This document shows, in pieces, positions 1-7,565 of a stretch of DNA of 64,000 nucleotides. Source of the DNA: Dyadobacter sp. Leaf189 (GTDB lineage Bacteria > Bacteroidota > Bacteroidia > Cytophagales > Spirosomataceae). Positions within the stretch are counted from its first letter, which is position 1. Each line of letters opens with the position of its first letter. Position numbers and translations under genes: made by a program. The stretch covers positions 120,537 through 184,536 of the forward strand of contig NZ_LMPS01000004.1 in NCBI RefSeq assembly GCF_001424405.1, in the 5' to 3' direction. Below the pieces are notes generated by a model. That model saw nothing but the letters and a program-made list of their open reading frames with translations. It was not told the origin of the DNA and ran no database searches.

Positions 1-150
1 GGCATAAACAGTGCTGCCCTCATACAACTCAACTGTTAAAGCAGCATCGGGATTGATTTTGTCCCACACCCAGCCGCTAATCAAACCGCAGTCGGCCCGC
101 TCGAACTTGCCGTCGTACACGTTGGCAGCACAGGTCAGACTGCGCGGTGA
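1..150 (-). pseudogene. Out-of-frame continuation of the modular repeat protein (partial)
   Basis: Read on the minus strand in the frame starting at position 150, this stretch encodes SPRSLTC followed by YDGKFERADCGLISGWVWDK and an ELYEG motif. That is a fourth copy of the module found three times in the upstream gene. It is open to the window edge and is in a different frame from the long reading frame, which closes at 77. Comparison with earlier modules suggests that the segment corresponding to GTTYVLTN is missing at the junction, about 23 bases, which shifts the frame. It may be a real out-of-frame deletion or an assembly or sequencing error in repetitive DNA. Confidence 0.7.
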
Positions 151-1669
151 CTTTTACGCGTATGTTCAAGGCGTGCTCTTTCCCATCTTTCAAACTTGTT
201 GGTGTCGCTATACTGAAACCATACTTGGCGGTACCAATACCATATCGCTGAAGACTCTCCTGGAAAATATTGGCGGTCGCCGTAGCATAAACCGTATTTC
301 CTTCAAATAGCTCAACAACTAGTGCTGAATTTGGATAACTTTTATCCCATACCCAGCCACTTATTACGCCGCACTCTGCTCTTTCAAATTTGCCGTCATA
401 CGACGGTCCCGGGCAAACTACTACCTGAGGAGAGTTTGTTAAAACATAGGTAGTTCCTTTAACTCTCACAGTCAGTGAATGAGAAGCACCATCCTTTAGC
501 GAAGGTGGAACATCGATGCTGAACCCATAATTTCCAGTTCCTAAGCCCTTACTCTTTAAGTCGGCTCTATACTTTTCTGCTACAACAGTTGAGAGAATAG
601 TGTTGCCATCCATTATCTCAACTTTCAAGGCGGTATTGGTATTGTTTTTATCTCTGACCCAACCACTAATTTTATAGCAGTCTGAGCCCTCAAAAGTACC
701 TTCGTAAGAACAGCTAAATGCTTTGGGGGAGCCGTTTAGAAGATAACTCGTACCCTTAACTCTGACACTTAAGTTATGATTAACACCATCACTCAGCAAG
801 GCTGATGGAACTACAAACTTGAATGCATGATATCCTGTGCCTATACCCTTTGTTTTTAGATCCTGCCGAAAAATTCCCGCCGATGTAGATGCATAGATTT
901 TGGTTCCTTCAACCAACTCTACGTTCAAGACAGAATTTGGGTGATTCTCATCCCACACCCATCCTGTGATCTCCGTGCATGAGACCGATTCCAGAACTCC
1001 ATTGAATTTTGAAGACGCGTTTGCTTGCTGCAATGAGCCAAACGAGTAAATTGAATATGTGTCTGGGGTAATTGACTGAATTGTCGTAATGGAACCTTGA
1101 CTCACATCACTACTCATGGCAGTAAAAATTGACACCTCATCCACTAAGGATTCAATCTTTTCCCAATTGCTTGTAGAGGTATTCCATCCAACTATCGTAA
1201 GTGACTTTAGATCGTTATCAGTAATTCCTGCAACATCACTCGCTGCATTCCAAGACAACGTTAGTCGAGTTGCCTTAGACCCATTTATATCCCAGAACTC
1301 CTTGTTGCCAACAGCTTTCACCAGCCCGTCCCTTCTATCATAACTAAATGTTGATTCGATAGAAAATGAGTTTGACGACGGCGTTCCAGCGAAGTACGCA
1401 CCCGTCGTCCTGTCTGCCTGCGCTGCGAAAGGTCTGAAGACGCCATTCTGACCAACCGGGAATGTGAAGATATCATCTCCATATTTCCGGACATATCCAT
1501 CAATATGCTTGCTATTTCCAATACTTGCTATTTTTGCAGTTTCGGAAAAACTAACTATCCCGGGAGGCGCCTTGCGCTCAGATTTGATAATGCTGCTCTG
1601 TCCAAGCGAGGAATAGCTTACACTCTGAAGGGCAAGTACAAAAACTAATAACTTATATAATTTAGCCAT
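77..1669 (-). CDS. Secreted modular repeat protein, C-terminal frame broken
   Basis: A 530-residue frame from the ATG at 1669; a TTG lies one codon upstream. It begins with a signal peptide (MAKLYKLLVFVLALQSVS). Residues about 55-215 form an N-terminal domain with the motif DDIFTFPVGQNGVFRP, a type often seen near the ends of Bacteroidota surface proteins. Three tandem modules of about 100 residues follow, each with (F/Y)xGxxE, C..ISGWVWDK, VELxEG and a final HxLxVRVKG. After the third module the frame turns into an unrelated Arg-rich tail (VTAQSDLCCQRVRRQVRAG), while the module sequence carries on in another frame. The gene lies 42 bases after the DUF1501 gene and is probably co-transcribed with it. 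Function unknown; probably an exported or cell-surface protein. Confidence 0.75.
   Translation of the reverse strand: MAKLYKLLVFVLALQSVSYSSLGQSSIIKSERKAPPGIVSFSETAKIASIGNSKHIDGYVRKYGDDIFTFPVGQNGVFRPFAAQADRTTGAYFAGTPSSNSFSIESTFSYDRRDGLVKAVGNKEFWDINGSKATRLTLSWNAASDVAGITDNDLKSLTIVGWNTSTSNWEKIESLVDEVSIFTAMSSDVSQGSITTIQSITPDTYSIYSFGSLQQANASSKFNGVLESVSCTEITGWVWDENHPNSVLNVELVEGTKIYASTSAGIFRQDLKTKGIGTGYHAFKFVVPSALLSDGVNHNLSVRVKGTSYLLNGSPKAFSCSYEGTFEGSDCYKISGWVRDKNNTNTALKVEIMDGNTILSTVVAEKYRADLKSKGLGTGNYGFSIDVPPSLKDGASHSLTVRVKGTTYVLTNSPQVVVCPGPSYDGKFERAECGVISGWVWDKSYPNSALVVELFEGNTVYATATANIFQESLQRYGIGTAKYGFSIATPTSLKDGKEHALNIRVKVTAQSDLCCQRVRRQVRAGRLRFD
152..1006 (-). repeat. Three tandem modules of about 100 residues in the repeat protein
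   Basis: Module 1 spans about 1006-707, module 2 about 706-401 and module 3 about 400-152, all read on the minus strand. The period is 100 then 102 residues. Shared landmarks are a Cys about 9 residues in, SGWVWDK or a variant, ALxVELxEG, a (G)IGTGxYGFSIxxP segment, SLKDG and HxLxVRVKG. A fourth copy runs to the window edge in another frame. Each copy ends and begins near a Cys, so disulfides within or between modules are possible. The repeats are diverged rather than identical. Confidence 0.8.
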
Positions 1670-1711
1670 CAACTTAAATGTCTTTTAAACTATCGTTTAA
1701 TACAGTAGTGA

Positions 1712-3235
1712 TCAACCTGTGATGTTGACATTGTAATCACCCAAAAACTTTAATTCACCACCTGAGACAATGTTGATGTCTTTTGCAACTATGTGATGGC
1801 CCACTTCAATTACATGACCAGCGTTGACTTTAATAATGTCCTTTGAGCTGGGAACCCGACCACAAGACCATACATCCGGATTCAACCAAGCACCGGAAGC
1901 CAAAGTCTGAACTGTTTCGGAAAACAAAGAGGTTGTCTTGAAGTTCTGATACATCACCTTATCAGCTACCGAAGTTGCAGAACCGAACCACTCATTAAGC
2001 ATATCCGAATAGACCCTTCTAAAGTCTATTTGCATCTTGATATCTTTATCATAGCTTCGGGAAGAACCAGTTGTAGGTGCAAATCCGTTAATTAAGTTTG
2101 GATTGGTACCAATGACATTCCTCTTTATCCCTTTCCCAAAAACAAGCATGGGAGCGCCTATACCGTGGTCGGTACCTTTCGAAGCATTTGACGTTGCTCG
2201 TCTGCCGAAGTCTGAAAATGTCATCCCGACAACCTTCTCTTCTGTACCTTGTAGTTTCAAATCATTCTGAAATGCTGCGATTGCATCGGACATCTTCTTG
2301 AGGAGGATTGCATGATTCCCTTCAAGCGTTGTTGAGCCAACTTGGTCCGCATGAGTATCGAAGCCACCTAGTTCCACGTAATACACTTTGGACTTCAGAC
2401 CTCCATGAATCAATCTAGCTACGATCTTGAGTTGTTCCGCAAGTTCATTTTTCGCTGAAGCGTCTGGATAAGTCGCAAGATTTTTTCCGGCTTCAGCTGC
2501 AGTCTTTATCTCTGCCGAATAACCGACAGCAGATACTTGTTTCAATCTTATATATTCAATCAAGTCACCGGCATCACAGCACGGACGGTTATTGTCTTCC
2601 GACATTCCTGGCTCTCCGATTAGCTTATAGAAACTATCGGGATCCTGCAAAGTGACGGACATCGATTGCTGATTACCCACTAATGTCTTTGTGCTTATCT
2701 GACCAATTTGAACGGCAAGTGGATCGTCCATTTCAGAATTAGGATATTTCTCAGGATAACCTGGAAACCGGTCATCTAGATATCGTCCAGCCCAGCCGGA
2801 AGAAACGTATTTGGAAGCATCCACGCCGGTCATCCAAATGTCTGTTGAACGATAGTGAGACAAGTCTGGATTCGGATACGACACTGAGTGCACAATAGCA
2901 AGTTTACCCTCATTGTACATCTGTTGAAGCCCAGTCATAGCGGGGTGCAGACCGGTCTCGGGATTGCCGTCTAACCTAAGTACCTTAGACTCGGGAATCG
3001 CCAGATTACTTCTAAGATTATAGTATTCTGAATAGTATTCGAGTGGGATCACCGTGTTCAATCCGTCATTACCTCCTGCCAGATAGATAATCACTAATAT
3101 TCTGTCGTTGTGCTGAGCCATTGTTTGCCTCAAGGATTTCACGATTGACGACCCCTTATCAAGGCTTTTGATCTTGAACCCATTCAGCATAAACGGCATC
3201 AAAGCAGCTGCTCCAATAAAATCTCTTCTCTTCAT
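1712..3235 (-). CDS. DUF1501 family secreted protein
   Basis: A 507-residue protein starting MKRRDFIGAAALMPFMLNG, a twin-arginine-like signal. DUF1501 landmarks are visible: LVIIYLAGGNDGLNTVIP near the N-terminus, GLHPAM, VHSVSYPNPDLSHYRSTDIW, ELGGFDTHADQ and FSDFGRRATSNASKGTDHG. The family has a sulfatase/alkaline-phosphatase-like appearance and an uncertain biochemical role. The last 60 residues or so, after LNPDVWSCGR, have short strands and glycines (KDINIVSGGELKFLGDYN) and look like a beta-helix or surface-attachment extension. The gene follows the DUF1800 gene by 9 bases. DUF1800/DUF1501 pairs are common in Bacteroidota, Planctomycetes and Proteobacteria and are thought to act together on the cell exterior. 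Confidence 0.9.
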   Translation of the reverse strand: MKRRDFIGAAALMPFMLNGFKIKSLDKGSSIVKSLRQTMAQHNDRILVIIYLAGGNDGLNTVIPLEYYSEYYNLRSNLAIPESKVLRLDGNPETGLHPAMTGLQQMYNEGKLAIVHSVSYPNPDLSHYRSTDIWMTGVDASKYVSSGWAGRYLDDRFPGYPEKYPNSEMDDPLAVQIGQISTKTLVGNQQSMSVTLQDPDSFYKLIGEPGMSEDNNRPCCDAGDLIEYIRLKQVSAVGYSAEIKTAAEAGKNLATYPDASAKNELAEQLKIVARLIHGGLKSKVYYVELGGFDTHADQVGSTTLEGNHAILLKKMSDAIAAFQNDLKLQGTEEKVVGMTFSDFGRRATSNASKGTDHGIGAPMLVFGKGIKRNVIGTNPNLINGFAPTTGSSRSYDKDIKMQIDFRRVYSDMLNEWFGSATSVADKVMYQNFKTTSLFSETVQTLASGAWLNPDVWSCGRVPSSKDIIKVNAGHVIEVGHHIVAKDINIVSGGELKFLGDYNVNITG

Positions 3236-3244
3236 CTCAATTGA

Positions 3245-4882
3245 TCAAAATATTTGATATTCAGCCATTCTTAGCAAATACTTCAAAAGCGCACGAACTC
3301 TCCACAGCACGATATTTTGCCTTGTAACATCTGCAGGCGCACTTCTGTAATTGTTCCACTCTTTCGTCCATGTCATTCTCGGACTACTCTTCATCATCAT
3401 GATCGCGTCTATTAAAAAATCTTTCTGAGCCTGTGAGAGCTCAACAGGAAAGAGGTTACGGGTATACTCCGCTAGAACCTGCTCGCAAGTGATTGCAGGG
3501 GTACCTTGGACATCAGAAAAATTCGGCTGGATGGATTTCAACCTTTCTAGCACTTCGATTCCGATTTTGTAGCCTGTTTTGACAGTATAACTTGGATAAA
3601 CTAACATATCCGTACGGGAGCCACGAAGTCCTAATGTCGTTTCATTGATCCAGTTTCGAGAATACCCCGTCTGATAGTAAGGAAGAGAGCCAAAGACTGT
3701 AGGCTGATTCAAAAAATCGAGCTGCTGAAGATTTATACTATAGTTGATGAAATTCATCATCTTCCGGAAAGCCACGTAATCGGAAGTCATGTCGGGGACG
3801 GGTTGCTCAAAAAACCGCATCGCACCTATCATCAATTCAGCAGGAGATTTTACTATTGCAGCAATATTCCTTTGGTCGAAAAAAATATTACTTGCTAGAA
3901 GCTTTCTAATGACCGGCTCTATTGCGAAATTATTTGCAGCACTCGAAAAAAACGCAGCCAAAGGAATAACAACCTGATCCTCAATTTCCTGAGTGATGTT
4001 TGGATTTACATACCATCGATATAGCTTTCTGCATATAAACCGGGGTGATTGAGGATGACTGAGCAACATGTTAACCAAGTCCGACAATTCTTCATCTCCA
4101 GAAGTTGGTCCAGACCTGCCAGCAATACTCGTATTGTTATACTTTGGAGAAAAGTTCTTAGCACCCGTGTCGTGCCTGTCGGCATTGTATTGAACGCCGA
4201 ATGTAGTTGAGTCCTTTTTATTCCTATTGAACACCTGCCAACCTGTCAGAACACGTGCAGCCTCTTTAACATCCTCTTCTGTATAGTTGTAATTTCCCTC
4301 AACATCTCTTTGACCAACAGTAAACAGCTCCTGCAACTCGCGAGCGTAATTCTCATTCGGGCGCTCTTTCGAGTTTTTATCTCCATTTTGAAAAACTAGC
4401 ATGGCCGGATCCTTCGTCACGCCAATAACCATATCCCGAAAATTCCCAAGAGCATGTCCTCTTAGCAAGTTCAAATATTGATTAGTAAACCTGTAGTCCT
4501 GTACTTCTGAGCCATTCACAACAAAATGGTTTTGCCAGAAGGCTGTTAACTTCTCCAATACTGAAGGATATCCAGTCTGTTCAGTCATAAGACCTATCCA
4601 CCAATACTGTACGTAATTCAGGTAAGTATATGTTCTGGATAAATCAAAGGGCTTTGTAATAAAGGGCTTTCCAGCATCTGGCCTGGTTTCATCCATTTCG
4701 ACTGGTGGCGGCGGTGTTCTCCTTCTGGAAGCGTTGGCGATAAGGATCTGAACGGCTTCATCTGCTGTCTTGCCTGTGAAATCCTTTATTTCTTGTTGAG
4801 TTGGCCCGAAAGTAGCTCGCCTTAATAAATGTGCTGCGCCAGCACTATCCAGGACTTCTGTGTAGGTGTCTAAATAAGCCAT
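3245..4882 (-). CDS. DUF1800 family protein
   Basis: A 545-residue protein with typical DUF1800 landmarks: HLLRRATFGPTQQEI at residues about 19-33, WQNHFVV, NENYARELQELFTVG, DVKEAARVLTGW, HDTGAKNF, and FICRKLYRWYVN. No signal peptide is obvious at the chosen ATG (MAYLDTYTEVLDSAG). It is the first gene of an apparent minus-strand operon with DUF1501 and the modular repeat protein. The biochemical role of the family is not established; co-occurrence with DUF1501 suggests a joint envelope or extracellular function. A -7-like element lies about 113 bases upstream. Confidence 0.9.
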   Translation of the reverse strand: MAYLDTYTEVLDSAGAAHLLRRATFGPTQQEIKDFTGKTADEAVQILIANASRRRTPPPPVEMDETRPDAGKPFITKPFDLSRTYTYLNYVQYWWIGLMTEQTGYPSVLEKLTAFWQNHFVVNGSEVQDYRFTNQYLNLLRGHALGNFRDMVIGVTKDPAMLVFQNGDKNSKERPNENYARELQELFTVGQRDVEGNYNYTEEDVKEAARVLTGWQVFNRNKKDSTTFGVQYNADRHDTGAKNFSPKYNNTSIAGRSGPTSGDEELSDLVNMLLSHPQSPRFICRKLYRWYVNPNITQEIEDQVVIPLAAFFSSAANNFAIEPVIRKLLASNIFFDQRNIAAIVKSPAELMIGAMRFFEQPVPDMTSDYVAFRKMMNFINYSINLQQLDFLNQPTVFGSLPYYQTGYSRNWINETTLGLRGSRTDMLVYPSYTVKTGYKIGIEVLERLKSIQPNFSDVQGTPAITCEQVLAEYTRNLFPVELSQAQKDFLIDAIMMMKSSPRMTWTKEWNNYRSAPADVTRQNIVLWRVRALLKYLLRMAEYQIF

Positions 4883-4994
4883 TTATACGGCGAATTGGAT
4901 AAGAACTATGAGGATAAAATAAGTAAACCAACCACCGGCTGGCTCGTAGAGCCGTACGAATAAAGTTGCAGCTAGATAACACTTACTTTCCTAA

Positions 4995-5002
4995 CAAAGT
5001 TA
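4995..5002 (-). promoter_or_regulatory. Candidate -7 element upstream of the DUF1800 operon
   Basis: On the minus strand this reads TAACTTTG, matching the Bacteroidota TAnnTTTG element. It lies about 113 bases before the DUF1800 ATG in AT-rich DNA. No well-spaced -33 TTTG was found, so support is partial. Confidence 0.35.
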
Positions 5003-5662
5003 CAAGTATTTCTAATATTTTATAATTTATTCTACAAACTATTTTTTTTTGTAGAACAACTGCTTGTGTAGTCATTCTCCGGAATGGCAAATGCGGCTGC
5101 GTTGCTCGCTTAGTAAGATGTTATAAGAAGGATTGTTGGCTACCTATGGTGCATACAATGGTATGAAGCTTTATTATTGACCCTTGTACAAGAATCAGGA
5201 AGCATTAGAGAAGCAAGATTTCTGACCGGGCCGTTCAGATGTGAAACACAACTAACTTCTAATCATACAAATCCGCCTATCGCAGAACTCGCTATGTTTA
5301 TGGTGTTGCCATCCAATAGTCTAGCCACAGAGTGTTCAATCAAGATATTACGGGAATGTTTTGCCCGTTCCAGGACTAAGACCTTTTTCTAAACGCTCTT
5401 GATATGAGATATCAGCCAATTCTGATCCTTTTTAACATAATCAAGGCTAGTTTTGACATATAAATCGACAACAAAACTTCGATTTATGCAATCTTCCGAC
5501 ATAGAAAATCAATTGTAAATTCTTCAAAATCTCTCCGCGATAAGTCATCGTCAAGGAAAATCAAGGCCTTGAATGTCTTCAATAATGGATACTGAGCACT
5601 TTTTTTAACATTCCTGGAAAAATTTCACTTATGTAACAGATGTTTTATTACAATTTTTATCT

Positions 5663-5670
5663 TAAATTTG
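5663..5670 (+). promoter_or_regulatory. Candidate -7 element of the polysaccharide operon
   Basis: TAAATTTG fits TAnnTTTG exactly and lies 78 bases upstream of the first polysaccharide gene. A T-rich stretch (TGTTTT) sits 16 bases upstream in place of a clear -33 TTTG. It is the best promoter candidate for the phosphatase gene and perhaps for the genes that follow. Confidence 0.45.
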
Positions 5671-5747
5671 TCCAACTCGATGCATTTTTGAAATGCTGAT
5701 CCTCCGAGTCATTAAAATCTAGTATTGAGAGTGATGATCAATTATGT

Positions 5748-6491
5748 ATGCTCAACTGGTTATTTGATAGAAAGAAGACTGAAGAACTTAATCTTGACCA
5801 CATAGGCATAGATATACATTCCCATCTGCTTCCGGGTATCGATGACGGTGTTGAAACCGTTGAAGAAGCTGTGGCAATGGTGAGAAAAATGCAGTCACTG
5901 GGCTACAAGAAATTAGTAACAACCCCTCACGTGATGTGGGATTGTTATCGCAATACTCCTGAAATTATTCTTTCAAAAGTAGAACAAGTACGGTCAGCTT
6001 GTCGGGATGCGGGTTTAGTTGTCGAACTTGCAGCTGCTGCCGAGTATTTTATTGATGAACATTTCAATGAAATGCTCGCATCGGGAGAAACTATACTAAC
6101 GTTGCCAGGAAATAGGGTGTTGGTTGAACTACCTTATTCTACTCCACTAATGAATACCTCAGAAACTCTCTTTTCAATCATTGAGAGAGGGTACCAACCA
6201 ATACTTGCCCACCCAGAAAGATACACATACTTCTACTCTACCCCAGAAGTATATCGGAAACTGGTAGATCAAGGCTGCGAATTGCAGCTTAATATTTTGT
6301 CTTTGACAACTTATTACGGAGAGAATATAAACAGAATGGCAGAATGGTTGTTAAAAAATAACCTTATTACCTTCCTTGGAACAGATGCACACAAAATGCA
6401 ACATATAGATATGATCCAAAGAAGCAACCGAAAGAACTGGATTTCAGATTATCCATTCCAGAACACAAAACTTTTGAATATACCGGAATGA
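5748..6491 (+). CDS. CpsB/YwqE-type PHP tyrosine-protein phosphatase
   Basis: A 247-residue PHP-fold phosphatase. Metal-ligand motifs of the family are visible: DIHSH at residues 22-26, DDG at 32-34, TTPH with His61, AHPERY with His155, and GTDAH with Asp213 and His215. CpsB/YwqE enzymes dephosphorylate tyrosine residues on the bacterial tyrosine kinase that controls polysaccharide chain length. Here it is the first gene of the locus, and a Wzc-like kinase with a tyrosine-rich tail lies two genes downstream, which fits a matched pair. It probably acts in the cytoplasm. The length is normal for the family. Confidence 0.92.
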   Translation: MLNWLFDRKKTEELNLDHIGIDIHSHLLPGIDDGVETVEEAVAMVRKMQSLGYKKLVTTPHVMWDCYRNTPEIILSKVEQVRSACRDAGLVVELAAAAEYFIDEHFNEMLASGETILTLPGNRVLVELPYSTPLMNTSETLFSIIERGYQPILAHPERYTYFYSTPEVYRKLVDQGCELQLNILSLTTYYGENINRMAEWLLKNNLITFLGTDAHKMQHIDMIQRSNRKNWISDYPFQNTKLLNIPE

Positions 6492-6696
6492 GGACCGAAT
6501 TCATTCTATATTTGTGATGAAAGCGTCTTATAAGACTTGTACATTCCCAAGACCAGCTACAGACATCCGAAGCAACTGCTAATCACATCGTGATTATTTT
6601 GACGATTTTTTGGATGAATAAACGAATTAATAAAACTGACGTAAATACCTATTGACGCCAGAATATGTGCACGCAACTTTACTCATCGTATCCATT

Positions 6697-7524
6697 ATGA
6701 ACAATTATCACAGAAGTTTAAAGCAAGCAGCCCTAATCCTAATTTTGAGCTGTATGACAATATTTGGCACCCTTATATCCTGCGTGTCGCCAAAGTCAAT
6801 TGTATATTTCCAAGGAGACACACTTCGCCTATCTTCGCAACAGGTGGATCAGATATATGTCCCTGTCATACAATCAAATGATATCTTATCAATAGTTGTA
6901 GGGAGCTTGAACACAGAAGCAAACGAAGTATTTAATACACCAAACACCTTTACAACTGCCAGTACCAACTATTCACCGACTGGTGGAGGTGCCCGGGTTC
7001 AACCGCTTGGCTATCTTGTCGACTCTGACGGATCTATTGAGGTCCCCTTAATTGGAAAGGTCAAAATAGCCGGCCTCAGGACTACTGATGCTGCAGACAC
7101 AATCCGAACTAGACTAATGAATTTCCTTAAAGAGCCATCTGTGATCGTAAGGAATTTAAACTTCAAAGTCTCCGTCCTTGGGGAGGTTAACCGTCCAGCT
7201 GTATATGTTATTCCTGATGAGAAGATCTCACTTCTAGAGGTGTTGAGTTTGGCTGGCGATCTGACCATATATGGGCGGAGGGATAATATAATGATAATTC
7301 GCGAGGAAAATGGGGTTAGGAACTATGCCAGAATTGACTTGACGTCTCGCGACATATTTAGATCACCTTTTTATTATCTGCATAAAAACGACATCATTTA
7401 CATTGAGCCAATAAAAACAAAGATAAATGCGACAGATAGAAACGCGCAGCTTGTTCCGATAATCACATCCATTGTAGCGGCAGTAGGTACCCTTGGAATT
7501 TTGATATTAAACTTCACTCGCTAG
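6697..7524 (+). CDS. wza: Wza-like polysaccharide export lipoprotein
   Basis: A 275-residue protein from the ATG at 6697; an upstream TTG at 6652 is in frame but would put extra residues before the signal sequence. The signal peptide ends in a lipobox-like LISC with Cys29 as the likely lipid-modified residue. The body has the polysaccharide export (Poly_export/SLBB) pattern: SNDILSIVVGSL, then GYLVDSDGSIEVPLIGKVKIAGL, and a later VSVLGEVNRPAVYVI segment. A hydrophobic C-terminal helix (LVPIITSIVAAVGTLGILIL) is typical of Bacteroidota homologues. It should form the outer-membrane export channel and partner with the Wzc-like protein 41 bases downstream. Confidence 0.9.
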   Translation: MNNYHRSLKQAALILILSCMTIFGTLISCVSPKSIVYFQGDTLRLSSQQVDQIYVPVIQSNDILSIVVGSLNTEANEVFNTPNTFTTASTNYSPTGGGARVQPLGYLVDSDGSIEVPLIGKVKIAGLRTTDAADTIRTRLMNFLKEPSVIVRNLNFKVSVLGEVNRPAVYVIPDEKISLLEVLSLAGDLTIYGRRDNIMIIREENGVRNYARIDLTSRDIFRSPFYYLHKNDIIYIEPIKTKINATDRNAQLVPIITSIVAAVGTLGILILNFTR

Positions 7525-7565
7525 CTTTTTAGAAGCGTCTTTAACTAACAAGTAATTGTGTCATT

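Larger units (their letters stand above)
4883..5747. other. Long AT-rich intergenic region between divergent operons
   Basis: This 865-base spacer separates the minus-strand DUF1800 operon from the plus-strand polysaccharide locus. It contains candidate promoters at both ends, a perfect inverted repeat TGATAT-GAG-ATATCA at 5400-5414, and a 46-codon open stretch on the minus strand (5484-5624) that lacks a clear start codon. A 71-codon frame at 5177-5392 has no recognisable features and is not called as a gene. No RNA gene was recognised. Confidence 0.6.

Noticed and set aside
5177..5392. 71-codon plus-strand frame in the long spacer
   Set aside because: No recognisable motif, no start context and AT-rich surroundings; looks like a chance frame.
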